21,587 bases of DNA from a virus, in IMG/VR virus record IMGVR_UViG_3300031902_000061, positions 1 to 21,587 of that record; one strand, written 5' to 3'. Made by a program: the position numbers and the translations under genes. The notes under the pieces are model-generated. The model was not told the origin of the DNA and did not search any database. It was given only the letters and a program-made list of their open reading frames with translations. Shown here one piece after another: positions 6,993 through 12,979 of the stretch. Within the stretch, counting starts at the first letter, position 1. Each line of letters opens with the position of its first letter.

Positions 6993-7062
6993 TGAGGGGG
7001 CAGGATTTGCACCTGCCGATCAGGCCCATCCTGTTTACCGCACCGCGTGTGCGCCGCCCCTC
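6993..7062 (-). ncRNA. tRNA-like cloverleaf, not an obvious functional tRNA
   Basis: On the minus strand this gap folds into a cloverleaf. The acceptor is GAGGGG/CCCCTC (6 bp). A D-type arm can form as GCGC/GTGC. A central arm is CAGG/CCTG with only 5 loop bases, and the T-type arm is a perfect GCAGG-TGCAAAT-CCTGC. The T arm and acceptor closely resemble a real tRNA 3' half. However, the T loop has G at position 55, the anticodon stem does not give 5 bp plus a 7-base loop, U33 is missing and CCA is not encoded. A base one position out gives a C-A first pair, as in initiator tRNA, but no CAT anticodon is placed correctly. A decayed tRNA or a tRNA mimic are both possible. Confidence 0.3.
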
Positions 7063-7110
7063 GTTTATCTTGGCTGACACCAGCAGTCTTTGCTCAAAAT
7101 GTGTTCGCGT

Positions 7111-7191
7111 TCATCCATAGCCTGCAAAATATCCGATTAGTACGGCAGCTAAAAGCAGCAAAACCGCCACAGTCCATTCAGTCGCAGTCAT
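7111..7191 (-). CDS. 26-aa membrane peptide
   Basis: A very short ORF with a strong site (AAGGAG, 7 nt before ATG). It encodes MTATEW followed by one hydrophobic helix (residues 7-23) and ends GYG. It starts at an ATGA overlap with the 51-aa gene and uses the same 19-nt SD/start sequence that appears at 7340. Single-pass phage peptides of this size can act on membrane proteins or lysis timing; no role can be assigned. Expression is well supported by the junction although the length is extreme. Confidence 0.5.
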   Translation of the reverse strand: MTATEWTVAVLLLLAAVLIGYFAGYG

Positions 7192-7343
7192 GGCTTCTCT
7201 CCTTCCTCATAAAGCTGCAACCAGCAGCATTTCGCATTGCAAGTTCTATGTTCCTTTTCGAGATAGAACACGACCCACCCACGACGCTTGAGATAGTTGG
7301 CCATCCATCTATTTGGGATGGTGATGATGTTGCTCCATATCAT
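7188..7343 (-). CDS. 51-aa Cys- and Trp-containing hypothetical protein
   Basis: Not recognised. It has a basic middle (YLKRRGWVVFYLEKEHRT, about 17-34), a cysteine cluster CNAKCC (35-40) that could hold a metal, and the tail EEGEKP that is shared with the upstream gene because both end in the same SD/stop cassette. ATGA overlaps occur at both ends. AAGGAG lies 7 nt before the ATG. Small, basic and cysteine-bearing, it could bind nucleic acid or a host protein; this is inference. Confidence 0.6.
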   Translation of the reverse strand: MIWSNIITIPNRWMANYLKRRGWVVFYLEKEHRTCNAKCCWLQLYEEGEKP

Positions 7344-7720
7344 GGCTTCTCTCCTTCCGGGTATTTGAAACTAAGGCTGGTTCGTTTCAACACCGCATCC
7401 AGTTTAGAGCGCAACTCCGCGCACTCTGCCGCCATCTTCGCGTTGGCCTCGCCATTGATGCGGAGCAATTCTCTTGCTGTGTTGAGGTCGCGCTCATATG
7501 AATTCAACTTATCGCACAATGACATGGCTCCGTAGGACAAAAATCGCTCACCATTCGAGTGTGTGACGTGATCAGGCGCGATATGCAGGAGTTCAGTAGA
7601 ACTCTCACATTTCCACGGAGTGTCACTCATGGTTTTCCAAATGCTTACATCACACTCACAGTCCGGGCAAAATCCGCTTGATAAAGGTTCCCTGTGCGCA
7701 CAGTAATTCTTGCTACTCAT
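7340..7720 (-). CDS. hypothetical protein with N-terminal zinc-binding site and coiled coil
   Basis: 126 residues. The N-terminus carries CAHRE...GFCPDCECD (C7, H9, C18, C21, C23), which could bind one zinc. The middle is polar. The C-terminal third (about 70-112) has heptad-like Leu spacing and many charged residues (ELLRINGEAN, ELRSKLDAVL), consistent with a coiled coil. It resembles the Ead/Ea22-type early accessory proteins of phages in layout, but no domain is recognised. It begins at an ATGA overlap with the 78-aa zinc protein and has GGGGGA upstream. Confidence 0.65.
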   Translation of the reverse strand: MSSKNYCAHREPLSSGFCPDCECDVSIWKTMSDTPWKCESSTELLHIAPDHVTHSNGERFLSYGAMSLCDKLNSYERDLNTARELLRINGEANAKMAAECAELRSKLDAVLKRTSLSFKYPEGEKP

Positions 7721-7953
7721 GACTCATCCCCCAATTCAACCTTTCGTGCGTAGCACCGTGAACAAGTGAACCATGGATCACCAAGCGGTCCGCAGGTATC
7801 GAATGTCCAACTGTGCCCACCATCCTGTTCACATTCTTGCTGTAGCTCCCTGACCTTGATGCGATAGGTCTTGTCAAAATCGGCCATGGCTACTCGCATG
7901 AAGGTCCGGCGCTCCTTGTCCAAGGCGTTGCGCTTAAGCCAGACGTCACTCAT
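7717..7953 (-). CDS. 78-aa small zinc-binding phage protein
   Basis: The C-terminal half shows a four-ligand pattern: C41, H47, then C54 and CSRC (C64, C67), in a GHSW...GDPWFTCSRCYARK context typical of small phage zinc proteins. The N-terminal half is a charged helix (DKERRTFMRVAMADFDKTYRIKVRELQQE spans residues 12-40). AGGAGG lies 11 nt before the ATG. ATGA junctions occur at both ends. A nucleic-acid or protein-binding adaptor role is plausible; function unknown. Confidence 0.65.
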   Translation of the reverse strand: MSDVWLKRNALDKERRTFMRVAMADFDKTYRIKVRELQQECEQDGGHSWTFDTCGPLGDPWFTCSRCYARKVELGDES

Positions 7954-8069
7954 GGCTTCTCATGCCTCCTATCCAGCACGTGGAGCAGGCCAGCCGTCAA
8001 CACGCCACCGAATATGAAGCAACCCCACAGTACGACCCAGAATGCGTTTTGCTGATAGCACTGGTACAT
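7950..8069 (-). CDS. 39-aa single-pass membrane microprotein
   Basis: The ORF follows the radical SAM gene by one base and ends in an ATGA overlap with the 78-aa gene. CAGGAG precedes the ATG by 7 nt. The product has a short polar N-terminus (MYQCYQQNA), a hydrophobic segment at 10-30 (FWVVLWGCFIFGGVLTAGLL) and a basic tail ending HEKP. Not recognised; membrane location is inferred from hydrophobicity only. Confidence 0.55.
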   Translation of the reverse strand: MYQCYQQNAFWVVLWGCFIFGGVLTAGLLHVLDRRHEKP

Positions 8070-8070
8070 G

Positions 8071-10080
8071 TCAGTCTCCTGCCAGGTTAGAGCTGCGTCG
8101 ATAGGATGTCTCGAAGCCACGGTCAGTCGTGATCCCGTCCGCCGTCATCTTGCGAAACAGTTTCTTGATGTGAGCGCGCAACATGATCCGACCTAATCCT
8201 GTCGTGCTGGTCCCGTACTGGTGCACGAGCTGGTCAATCATGGCTCGTTGTTCGGTGTCGTGGCTGAACTCTATTTCCACAGTCCGAAGATGACCACCTG
8301 GATCTCCGCAAAAGTCCATTTCCAGCAGCGCAGGGAAATCGTAATCAAAGCATCTGGACTGTCCTGGCTCAGTCGTAAGCAGGTCACGCTTGCGCTCAAG
8401 GCTGAATATCTTGGCTTGATCCAGATAGTGCTGGTACTGGGGAAAGATATCGGACGCGATGGAATACATGGCTTCATGCAACGGCTCCTGTAGTTTGAAG
8501 AACGCGACTGCCTTGGCATTGAATAGTTCATTCGTGCCCAACTGTTCCTGCAGATACTCGTCGAGATTGGACTGCGCGAAGGCCAACGCCTCGTCACGGC
8601 TGGCCCACAGTGGCTTTATCGAATCTTCACGGAAGTGATCGTACAGGCTGCCGACGAACTGCCTTCTTTTGGAGTGGAAACGTAGTAGTAAACTGAACCA
8701 CTCGTAACTAGTGAATCCACAAAGTCCAAATAGTTCTCGAAACAGACCGGTGTTGTGAATAATCTCGATGGTAAGGTCAAGTTCCCTGCACTCGATATAA
8801 TCGGTGAAAGCGAGGGAATTCTGCTTGATGACGATTTCTTCGATCTCGGCGGCATTGAATGTCTCTCCTCTGAACTGGTAACGCCCGAAGCATCGGGGCA
8901 TGATCCGAACAGCCGTGTGCAGGCCGAACTTGTCGCGCGTCTCCTGCGTGTTCATCTCGGTCTCGGGAAGCATGATGACCTGGTACATGCGCAGGTATGA
9001 CACGCCACTGTTAACCGCATCCCGCAGGCTCTGGGTGTGCGCAGCCACGCTGTCGCCGGGCAGGTTGAGGATTATTTCGGCATACGTGTTGGCGTCGATC
9101 CTGGAGCCTTCCTTGGCAACGGCCATCAACTGATCATGACTGATGTTGTCTCGCTTGATATTCTTCAGGATGGTCGGATCAGTTGTTTGCAGAGAAGCAC
9201 TGACTCCCATCTTGCCCCCGACGATCTTGGCGAACTCTAGTACGCGCTCCTTATTGTTCTTGCCTCCAGAGCAATGGATATAGTTCGGCCATCCGTATTT
9301 CTTCTGCACTGCTGCTATTTCATGGGCAATCGGCAGGGCATTGGAGAGCATCCCTGTATTGGCATCGGAGAAGTACAAGTCTTGAATTGTTCCGACTCGT
9401 TTGGCGCAGTATTCCAGTTCATCAGCCAATGAAACTTTGCGGGCAACCTTGTTCCAGAACTCTAGTCCCTCAGTACAGAACGAGCAGGAAAAAGGACATC
9501 CACGTGTAGAAGCAAGTAGAGGAATCAGAATTCCATCGAAGAATTTATCCATCAGGCCGGTCGTGTACGGTGATGGCAGATCATCCAAAGATTTGACCCG
9601 AGGCATCAATGGAGTCTTGATCAGTTGACCTTCAAACATGAAATGCGTGCTGGGCATCTCGAAAGTCATCTTGGCGACATCTGGCTGCATGTCCACCATT
9701 TGCAACGTGCGTAACAGTTCGACGGTTGCAAGTTCTCCTTCCTTTTCCACGTAGAAATCCACCCATGGAAACAGTTGCCAGTAGTTGTCTTCCCAGTTAG
9801 GACCGCCAGCTATGACAATCATGTCAGGCTTGAGAAGTTTCATACGGCGTGCGTACTCCATGCCCAGATTGGTATTCCACGAGTAGACGCTGAGTCCTAG
9901 CACGTCTGGTAATTCATTGCTAGTGGCCTCGTTCAAGTCATTAGGCATCTTGAACAGTTCGACACGGGCGCCAGGAATGTCTCGCAGGATCGTGGCACCT
10001 ATCATGCCTATTGCCAGTGGCATGACATTGGAGGCCACAATTTGTCCAGTGTGCGTACCGTCAAATAAATAAATCAGCAT
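8071..10080 (-). CDS. B12-binding-type radical SAM enzyme
   Basis: Large (669 aa) radical SAM enzyme. The cluster motif is C195-x3-C199-x2-C202 in STRGCPFSCSFCTEG, which binds the 4Fe-4S cluster that cleaves SAM. The N-terminal 130 residues look like a cobalamin-binding-type Rossmann domain (IAGGPN at 90-95, a degenerate VEKEGELATVELL), but the DxHxxG cobalamin-ligand motif is not evident. SPYTTG (170-175) and LPETEM further on fit the TIM barrel of this class. The C-terminal 250 residues are not recognised. ATG at 10080 follows GGGA; GTG at 10083 overlaps the HNH stop. In this sugar operon it might methylate or rearrange a sugar or lipid; the substrate is unknown. Confidence 0.88.
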   Translation of the reverse strand: MLIYLFDGTHTGQIVASNVMPLAIGMIGATILRDIPGARVELFKMPNDLNEATSNELPDVLGLSVYSWNTNLGMEYARRMKLLKPDMIVIAGGPNWEDNYWQLFPWVDFYVEKEGELATVELLRTLQMVDMQPDVAKMTFEMPSTHFMFEGQLIKTPLMPRVKSLDDLPSPYTTGLMDKFFDGILIPLLASTRGCPFSCSFCTEGLEFWNKVARKVSLADELEYCAKRVGTIQDLYFSDANTGMLSNALPIAHEIAAVQKKYGWPNYIHCSGGKNNKERVLEFAKIVGGKMGVSASLQTTDPTILKNIKRDNISHDQLMAVAKEGSRIDANTYAEIILNLPGDSVAAHTQSLRDAVNSGVSYLRMYQVIMLPETEMNTQETRDKFGLHTAVRIMPRCFGRYQFRGETFNAAEIEEIVIKQNSLAFTDYIECRELDLTIEIIHNTGLFRELFGLCGFTSYEWFSLLLRFHSKRRQFVGSLYDHFREDSIKPLWASRDEALAFAQSNLDEYLQEQLGTNELFNAKAVAFFKLQEPLHEAMYSIASDIFPQYQHYLDQAKIFSLERKRDLLTTEPGQSRCFDYDFPALLEMDFCGDPGGHLRTVEIEFSHDTEQRAMIDQLVHQYGTSTTGLGRIMLRAHIKKLFRKMTADGITTDRGFETSYRRSSNLAGD

Positions 10081-10562
10081 CACAAATTCCCGTGTTTGTG
10101 GTACTTGCGTTTAGCGTCAATGTACGCTTGATGAGCAATGGCAGCAGTGGGAAACGTTCCCAAGTGCTTCTCTATTCCATTCACTACGATTCTAGAGTGG
10201 TACTTGTTGCCGCGTTTCCGCACGCCCAAAACACCAGTGCTGTTGTGCTTCTTAGGATTGTGCAGGTTCTCATTGTTGGCATATGGTGAAACATCTCGCA
10301 AATTCTCAATGCGGTTGTTCAGCTTGTTGCCGTCGATGTGGTCTATCTGTTGATGCGGCCATTCACCGTACACATACAACCACGCCAAGCGATGCAAATA
10401 GTATGGACGCCCATCTATTGATGTTTTTCTGTAGCCATGACTTGAGATGGACCCAGAGACGCGGCCAACACTGATTCGTCTAGATGTGACCATAAGCCAA
10501 GTAAACAGTCCAGTTTCTGGATCGTAATGCAACACATCTCTCAATCTTTCAAGACTAAGCAT
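10080..10562 (-). CDS. HNH endonuclease with C-terminal AP2-type DNA-binding domain
   Basis: Homing-endonuclease-type protein. It has YLHRLAW (55-61), IDHIDGN (73-79) holding the metal-binding His/Asp, N83 and IENLR (85-89) as the HNH core. A compact AP2-like domain follows (about 107-155: STGVLGVRKRGNKYHSRI..., then GTFPTAAIAHQAYIDAKR), which recognises DNA sequence. This pairing is frequent in phages. The ATG at 10562 overlaps the VRR-NUC stop by 8 nt and its own stop overlaps the radical SAM gene start. It thus marks the border between replication-type genes and the sugar operon, which may be how it spread. Confidence 0.92.
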   Translation of the reverse strand: MLSLERLRDVLHYDPETGLFTWLMVTSRRISVGRVSGSISSHGYRKTSIDGRPYYLHRLAWLYVYGEWPHQQIDHIDGNKLNNRIENLRDVSPYANNENLHNPKKHNSTGVLGVRKRGNKYHSRIVVNGIEKHLGTFPTAAIAHQAYIDAKRKYHKHGNL

Positions 10563-10911
10563 CGCTCAACCTTTCCTCGACCGTAAACACATCATCCGCC
10601 CAGAACGCCAGCCCACCATTGTCATTGACCATCTGGATGAACGCGTTCTGCAACTTGGTCGGGACATTGCCGGGCCGCTTCACCTCGACTGCCAGGAATC
10701 GTCCGTCCTTGAGCTGGCCGATGATGTCGCTGCATCCATTGAAGCCGAACCTGACAAAGCGATGATCAATCAGCATGGCGCCAGTGTTGATCCGCGCAAT
10801 CCAGGCCACCTTCGGATGAATCTTCAGGTAGGCCATGATGGACTTCAGTACATCCGACTCCATGGTCTTGCGGACCTTGAGCTGGCGGAAATCGTGATGG
10901 ATGCTCATCAT
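10555..10911 (-). CDS. VRR-NUC domain nuclease
   Basis: Small PD-(D/E)XK nuclease related to FAN1 and phage Holliday-junction/flap-type nucleases. The core is visible as RFGFNGCSDIIG (54-65, with D62), the E-x-K pair FLAVEVKRPG (E76, K78) and Q88 in the following helix, the expected order of the VRR-NUC active site. At 118 residues it is a stand-alone domain as in other phages. The ATG at 10911 makes an ATGA overlap with the Gp157-like gene. Alternative start Met17 would still keep the domain. With its neighbours it forms a replication/recombination group. Confidence 0.9.
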   Translation of the reverse strand: MMSIHHDFRQLKVRKTMESDVLKSIMAYLKIHPKVAWIARINTGAMLIDHRFVRFGFNGCSDIIGQLKDGRFLAVEVKRPGNVPTKLQNAFIQMVNDNGGLAFWADDVFTVEERLSDA

Positions 10912-11414
10912 TTTATGTCCACTCGCGTAGATTGCTCCAGATGCGCCCCAGGCACGTCCTGCCCGTCCTTGATGGCCTTGGCAATGGCCTTCTTGTCAGG
11001 ATAGGGCTGTGGTGCCTCCGGGTACACGTAGAACTCACACGGGATGGCCGGTGCTGCATCAATGACCACTGAGGGCGGATTCGTCCTGATTGCCACCTTG
11101 AACCAGGGCGAGTCAATCTTGCTGATCCCGGTCCGTTCCATGTGAAACTTGAGATAGTGCTTCATGCGGTCTATCCTCTTCTCGACTGCCTCACGTCGTG
11201 ACTTGATCTGGGCCTCGGCGTGTTTCATGGCGTCTGCACTGGCCTCGATATTCTTGATGAACTTGGACACGTTGACCACTTTCGTCTCCATGTCCCCCTG
11301 CAGGCTTTCGAGCGTGTCCGAGATGGTCTGCTCATCCAGATCCATGTCTGACAGGCGCTCGACTGCCTGCATGTACTCGTCGGCTATCTGGTACAGGGCG
11401 AGATCGTTGGCCAT
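10908..11414 (-). CDS. siphovirus Gp157-like protein
   Basis: 168 residues matching the Gp157 family layout. A helical N-terminus (ALYQIADEYMQAVERLSD) is followed by a DLDEQTISDTLESLQGDMETK segment (25-45). A long coiled region (about 50-98) comes next, then a beta-rich end with PPSVVID (113-119), the IP/FYVYPE segment, DKKAIAKAIKDG (139-150) and PGAHLEQ. The family is common in phage recombination/replication regions and has been linked to phage resistance in streptococci; its biochemistry is not settled. It overlaps the nuclease gene by ATGA and follows the ssDNA-binding-like gene by 2 nt. Confidence 0.87.
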   Translation of the reverse strand: MANDLALYQIADEYMQAVERLSDMDLDEQTISDTLESLQGDMETKVVNVSKFIKNIEASADAMKHAEAQIKSRREAVEKRIDRMKHYLKFHMERTGISKIDSPWFKVAIRTNPPSVVIDAAPAIPCEFYVYPEAPQPYPDKKAIAKAIKDGQDVPGAHLEQSTRVDIK

Positions 11415-11416
11415 GG

Positions 11417-11797
11417 CTATAGAGGTATGTCTTCATCGTCAATGTCACGGGTGACCACGACCCGCTTGGGAGCCGATGCAGGCTTTGCACTCTTCAAGCG
11501 CAGTCCACCGGTAACTTTGCCACCGTAGCTGACATTTGGATCAACGTACAGGATAACTTCCTTGCCGATCCAGTCATCGGTCTCCTCGCCCAGAGCCTTT
11601 TCCAGCAGCTGGATATTGGTGCTGTTCAAGACCATCGCTTTCGGGAACTCCTTGAAGCGGATCATCCATTTGTGCTCGGGCGGTTCATCCTCCTGTGCCA
11701 CGTTGCCCTTGCCCAGTTTCTGCACGGTGACGATGGTATCCCCGTCGATGTCCGACTGTTTGAGATACTTGCTCTCGATCATGTCTGATGCACGCAT
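11417..11797 (-). CDS. phage replication-region protein, possible ssDNA-binding (OB-like)
   Basis: A recurring phage protein found beside Gp157 and nuclease genes. It has MRASDMIESKYLK at the N-terminus, a beta-rich centre (TIVTVQKLGKGNVA, EHKWMIRFKEF), then LNSTNIQLLEKALG and DDWIGKEVILYVDP before an acidic tail (DIDDEDIPL) like that of SSB-type proteins. An OB-fold ssDNA-binding role is inference from this layout. ATG at 11797 has AGAGGA upstream and fits where homologues start. The frame stays open to a GTG at 11881 that would overlap the previous stop by 8 nt and add 28 charged residues. This longer form cannot be excluded and would remove an otherwise odd 76-nt gap. Confidence 0.75.
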   Translation of the reverse strand: MRASDMIESKYLKQSDIDGDTIVTVQKLGKGNVAQEDEPPEHKWMIRFKEFPKAMVLNSTNIQLLEKALGEETDDWIGKEVILYVDPNVSYGGKVTGGLRLKSAKPASAPKRVVVTRDIDDEDIPL

Positions 11798-11873
11798 GTC
11801 TGCTTTTCCTCTCTGTTGTGTCCAGTAAACTTGTTCATAACGCTCGTATTCGTCAACCCATTCCTGCTGATCT

Positions 11874-12038
11874 TTAGTCACTCTGGCGTCCGACCAGTGT
11901 CTTGACCAGGAACGATGCACTGGTGCTGGCCTCGCGTGCTGCCTTCTCGACCGCATCCATCCGGTCATTGGCGATGCGCAGGTCATCGCTCAACTTGTTC
12001 AGAATCTTGGCAATCTGTGCCAGTTCTGCATGTTCCAT
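11874..12038 (-). CDS. 54-aa coiled-coil hypothetical protein
   Basis: A short helical protein with regular hydrophobic spacing (IAKILNKLSDDLRIANDRMDAVEKA, residues 7-31) predicting a coiled coil, with Ser/Thr-rich linker and TLVGRQSD end. ATG at 12038 is chosen because AAAAGGAGG lies 6 nt upstream. ATG at 12092 would give 72 residues with a basic N-terminal extension and start 3 nt after the preceding stop, but its SD is weak. Not recognised. Confidence 0.6.
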   Translation of the reverse strand: MEHAELAQIAKILNKLSDDLRIANDRMDAVEKAAREASTSASFLVKTLVGRQSD

Positions 12039-12095
12039 GTCATGCCTCCTTTTGAGAAACATCTTGGCTTTGATGAGCTTGGCCGAGTCCATCGT

Positions 12096-12302
12096 TTACC
12101 AGCAGATGGTGTTGCACATGTTGCCCGTGCATGTGGTCTGGCACATGACCCAGCGCCCGCCCTGCCAGCCCTGGCACGTCTGGGTATTGCCGGTCCACGT
12201 ACAGGTCCAGGTGTCCATGGCCAGCGCGTCATTGACCAGCCACACGAATGCAGCGTTGATGATCAGGGACAGGATGAGACTGCGAATTGCATATGTGCGC
12301 AT
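12096..12302 (-). CDS. 68-aa exported cysteine-rich microprotein
   Basis: The N-terminus looks like a signal peptide or anchor: basic MRTYAIR, hydrophobic 8-22 (SLILSLIINAAFVWL), then NDALAMD with an ALA cleavage-like site at about 26-28. The mature part (about 40 residues) has six cysteines in a Thr/Trp/Gly/Gln-rich context (TCTW, TCQGW, MCQTTC, MCNTIC), suggesting three disulfides in the periplasm. AAGGAG is 6 nt before the ATG. No toxin, inhibitor or lipoprotein family is recognised. It lies directly after the Gly-X repeat gene, away from lysis genes, so an early role at the host envelope is an inference. Confidence 0.65.
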   Translation of the reverse strand: MRTYAIRSLILSLIINAAFVWLVNDALAMDTWTCTWTGNTQTCQGWQGGRWVMCQTTCTGNMCNTICW

Positions 12303-12321
12303 GATTGCTCCTTGGTTAAAT

Positions 12322-12477
12322 TTAACCGTTCCCGTCCCCGGACCCGGACCCGTCCCCGTACCCGTCCCCGTCCCCGTCCCCGTCCCCGGACCCGTACCCG
12401 TACCCGTACCCGTCCCCGTACCCGGACCCGTCCCCGTCCCCGGCCCCGTACCCGGACCCGGCCACGGTATTACTCAT
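12322..12477 (-). CDS. 51-aa glycine-X repeat protein encoded by a GGGNNC repeat
   Basis: The ORF starts with ATGAGTAA, overlapping the preceding stop by 8 nt, with GAGGG 4-8 nt upstream. After MSNTVA every second residue is Gly, always GGG, for 22 repeats. The other residue is Asp (9), Tyr (6), Ser (5) or Ala (2), always with C in the third position. The result is a disordered GD/GY/GS peptide that ends NG and TAA at 12322. No family is recognised. Tyr/Gly-rich low-complexity peptides can self-associate, but that is inference. The frame, SD and overlap favour translation on this strand over the Pro-Val or Arg-Thr readings of the other strand. Confidence 0.5.
   Translation of the reverse strand: MSNTVAGSGYGAGDGDGSGYGDGYGYGYGSGDGDGDGDGYGDGSGSGDGNG
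12331..12462 (-). repeat. 22-unit hexanucleotide repeat GGGNNC with G-quadruplex potential
   Basis: 22 consecutive 6-bp units. On the minus (coding) strand each is GGG followed by GAC, TAC, TCC or GCC. GGG runs are separated by exactly three bases throughout, the ideal spacing for G-quadruplexes in the leftward mRNA and the non-template DNA strand. Only positions 4 and 5 of the unit vary. It lies within the Gly-X gene and just upstream of the exported Cys-rich gene. Confidence 0.9.
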
Positions 12478-12748
12478 GTGCCCTCATATCGCGCAAAATG
12501 GCGATAGCCTCCTTGGTGCAGGGGATTATTTCGATGGCCTCCAGCAGCAGAATCTCATCCACAAAAACGCTCAGTTTTGAGTTTTTGGATATGCCTTTGG
12601 TCGCAACGGCGGAAAGGGTAAATGCACCTTCCCAATACCAAATGCGACGCGCCTTGGTCAGCAGTACCTCTTTGCCATTCTGGCCGGACAGGGTGCCGTA
12701 GTGCACACCTGCCGAGTACGTTCTGACAATAACTTGTTTCCCGATCAT
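12470..12748 (-). CDS. DUF6948-like phage protein
   Basis: 92 residues with the recurrent phage pattern VIVRTYSAGVHYGTL, a segment with RRIWYWEGAFTLSAVATKG, then LSVFVDEILLLEAIEIIPCTKEA. I recognise this as the DUF6948 type from memory. Its function is unknown, but members are frequent in early regions of tailed phages. AAGGAT precedes the ATG by about 5 nt. It starts 2 nt after the HTH gene's stop and overlaps the Gly-X gene by 8 nt. Predicted cytoplasmic and mostly beta. Confidence 0.8.
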   Translation of the reverse strand: MIGKQVIVRTYSAGVHYGTLSGQNGKEVLLTKARRIWYWEGAFTLSAVATKGISKNSKLSVFVDEILLLEAIEIIPCTKEAIAILRDMRAHE

Positions 12749-12750
12749 GA

Positions 12751-12921
12751 CTATCCTTTCGTCCTTTTGTTGATGATGGTCTGCCCACAGTTCGGACAGA
12801 GTTTTTTTGAAACAGCCTTTGCTATGCTGGACTCATGGCATCCAGCAATGGCCGCGGCTCGTTTCCAGGTCTCGCCCTTGCGGACGAGGGACAGTGCGTG
12901 TTGAACTTTAGGTGAGATCAT
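12751..12921 (-). CDS. small helix-turn-helix protein with C-terminal Cys knuckle
   Basis: 56 residues from ATG 12921 (AAGG upstream). KVQHALSLVRKGETWKRAAAIAGCHESSIAKAVSK (5-39) reads as a homeodomain-like HTH, as in transposase or terminase N-termini, followed by CPNCGQ (42-47). Two cysteines alone cannot complete a zinc site unless it dimerises or uses C28 and H29. It could be a DNA-binding regulator of the early region. The longer frame upstream has no coding character and crosses the hairpin at 12946, so it is not used. Confidence 0.7.
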   Translation of the reverse strand: MISPKVQHALSLVRKGETWKRAAAIAGCHESSIAKAVSKKLCPNCGQTIINKRTKG

Positions 12922-12945
12922 TGTTGGGCCTTGGTTGACTCGTTG

Positions 12946-12967
12946 ATGCGCCCCTAGAGAGGCGCAT
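12946..12967 (-). other. intergenic hairpin between two early genes
   Basis: Perfect 7-bp stem ATGCGCC (12946-12952) / GGCGCAT (12961-12967) with an 8-nt loop, in the 58-nt gap between the 75-aa and HTH genes. No U-tract follows on either strand, so it is more likely an mRNA-processing or stability element than a terminator. Confidence 0.4.
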
Positions 12968-12979
12968 GGGCCAGTCAGC

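Noticed and set aside
7000-7021. Cys anticodon-arm reading (TGCAAAT loop) as a tRNA-Cys
   Set aside because: Loop lacks U33 in register and no T arm or acceptor follows; the same bases fit better as a T arm.
6877-7080. 67-codon minus-strand frame covering the tRNA-like element
   Set aside because: Composition is Thr/Glu/Ser-rich out-of-frame translation of the Lys/Pro gene, without SD; the 38-aa frame there has a good SD.
7047-7535. 162-codon plus-strand frame
   Set aside because: Antisense to a chain of coupled small minus-strand genes and of no recognisable family.
11902-12701. Plus-strand frames through the hexamer repeat giving Pro-Val-Pro-Gly and Arg-Thr-Arg-Pro proteins
   Set aside because: They cross several minus-strand genes that have SD sites and overlaps. 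The repeat's own minus-strand frame has an SD and start/stop overlap, these do not.
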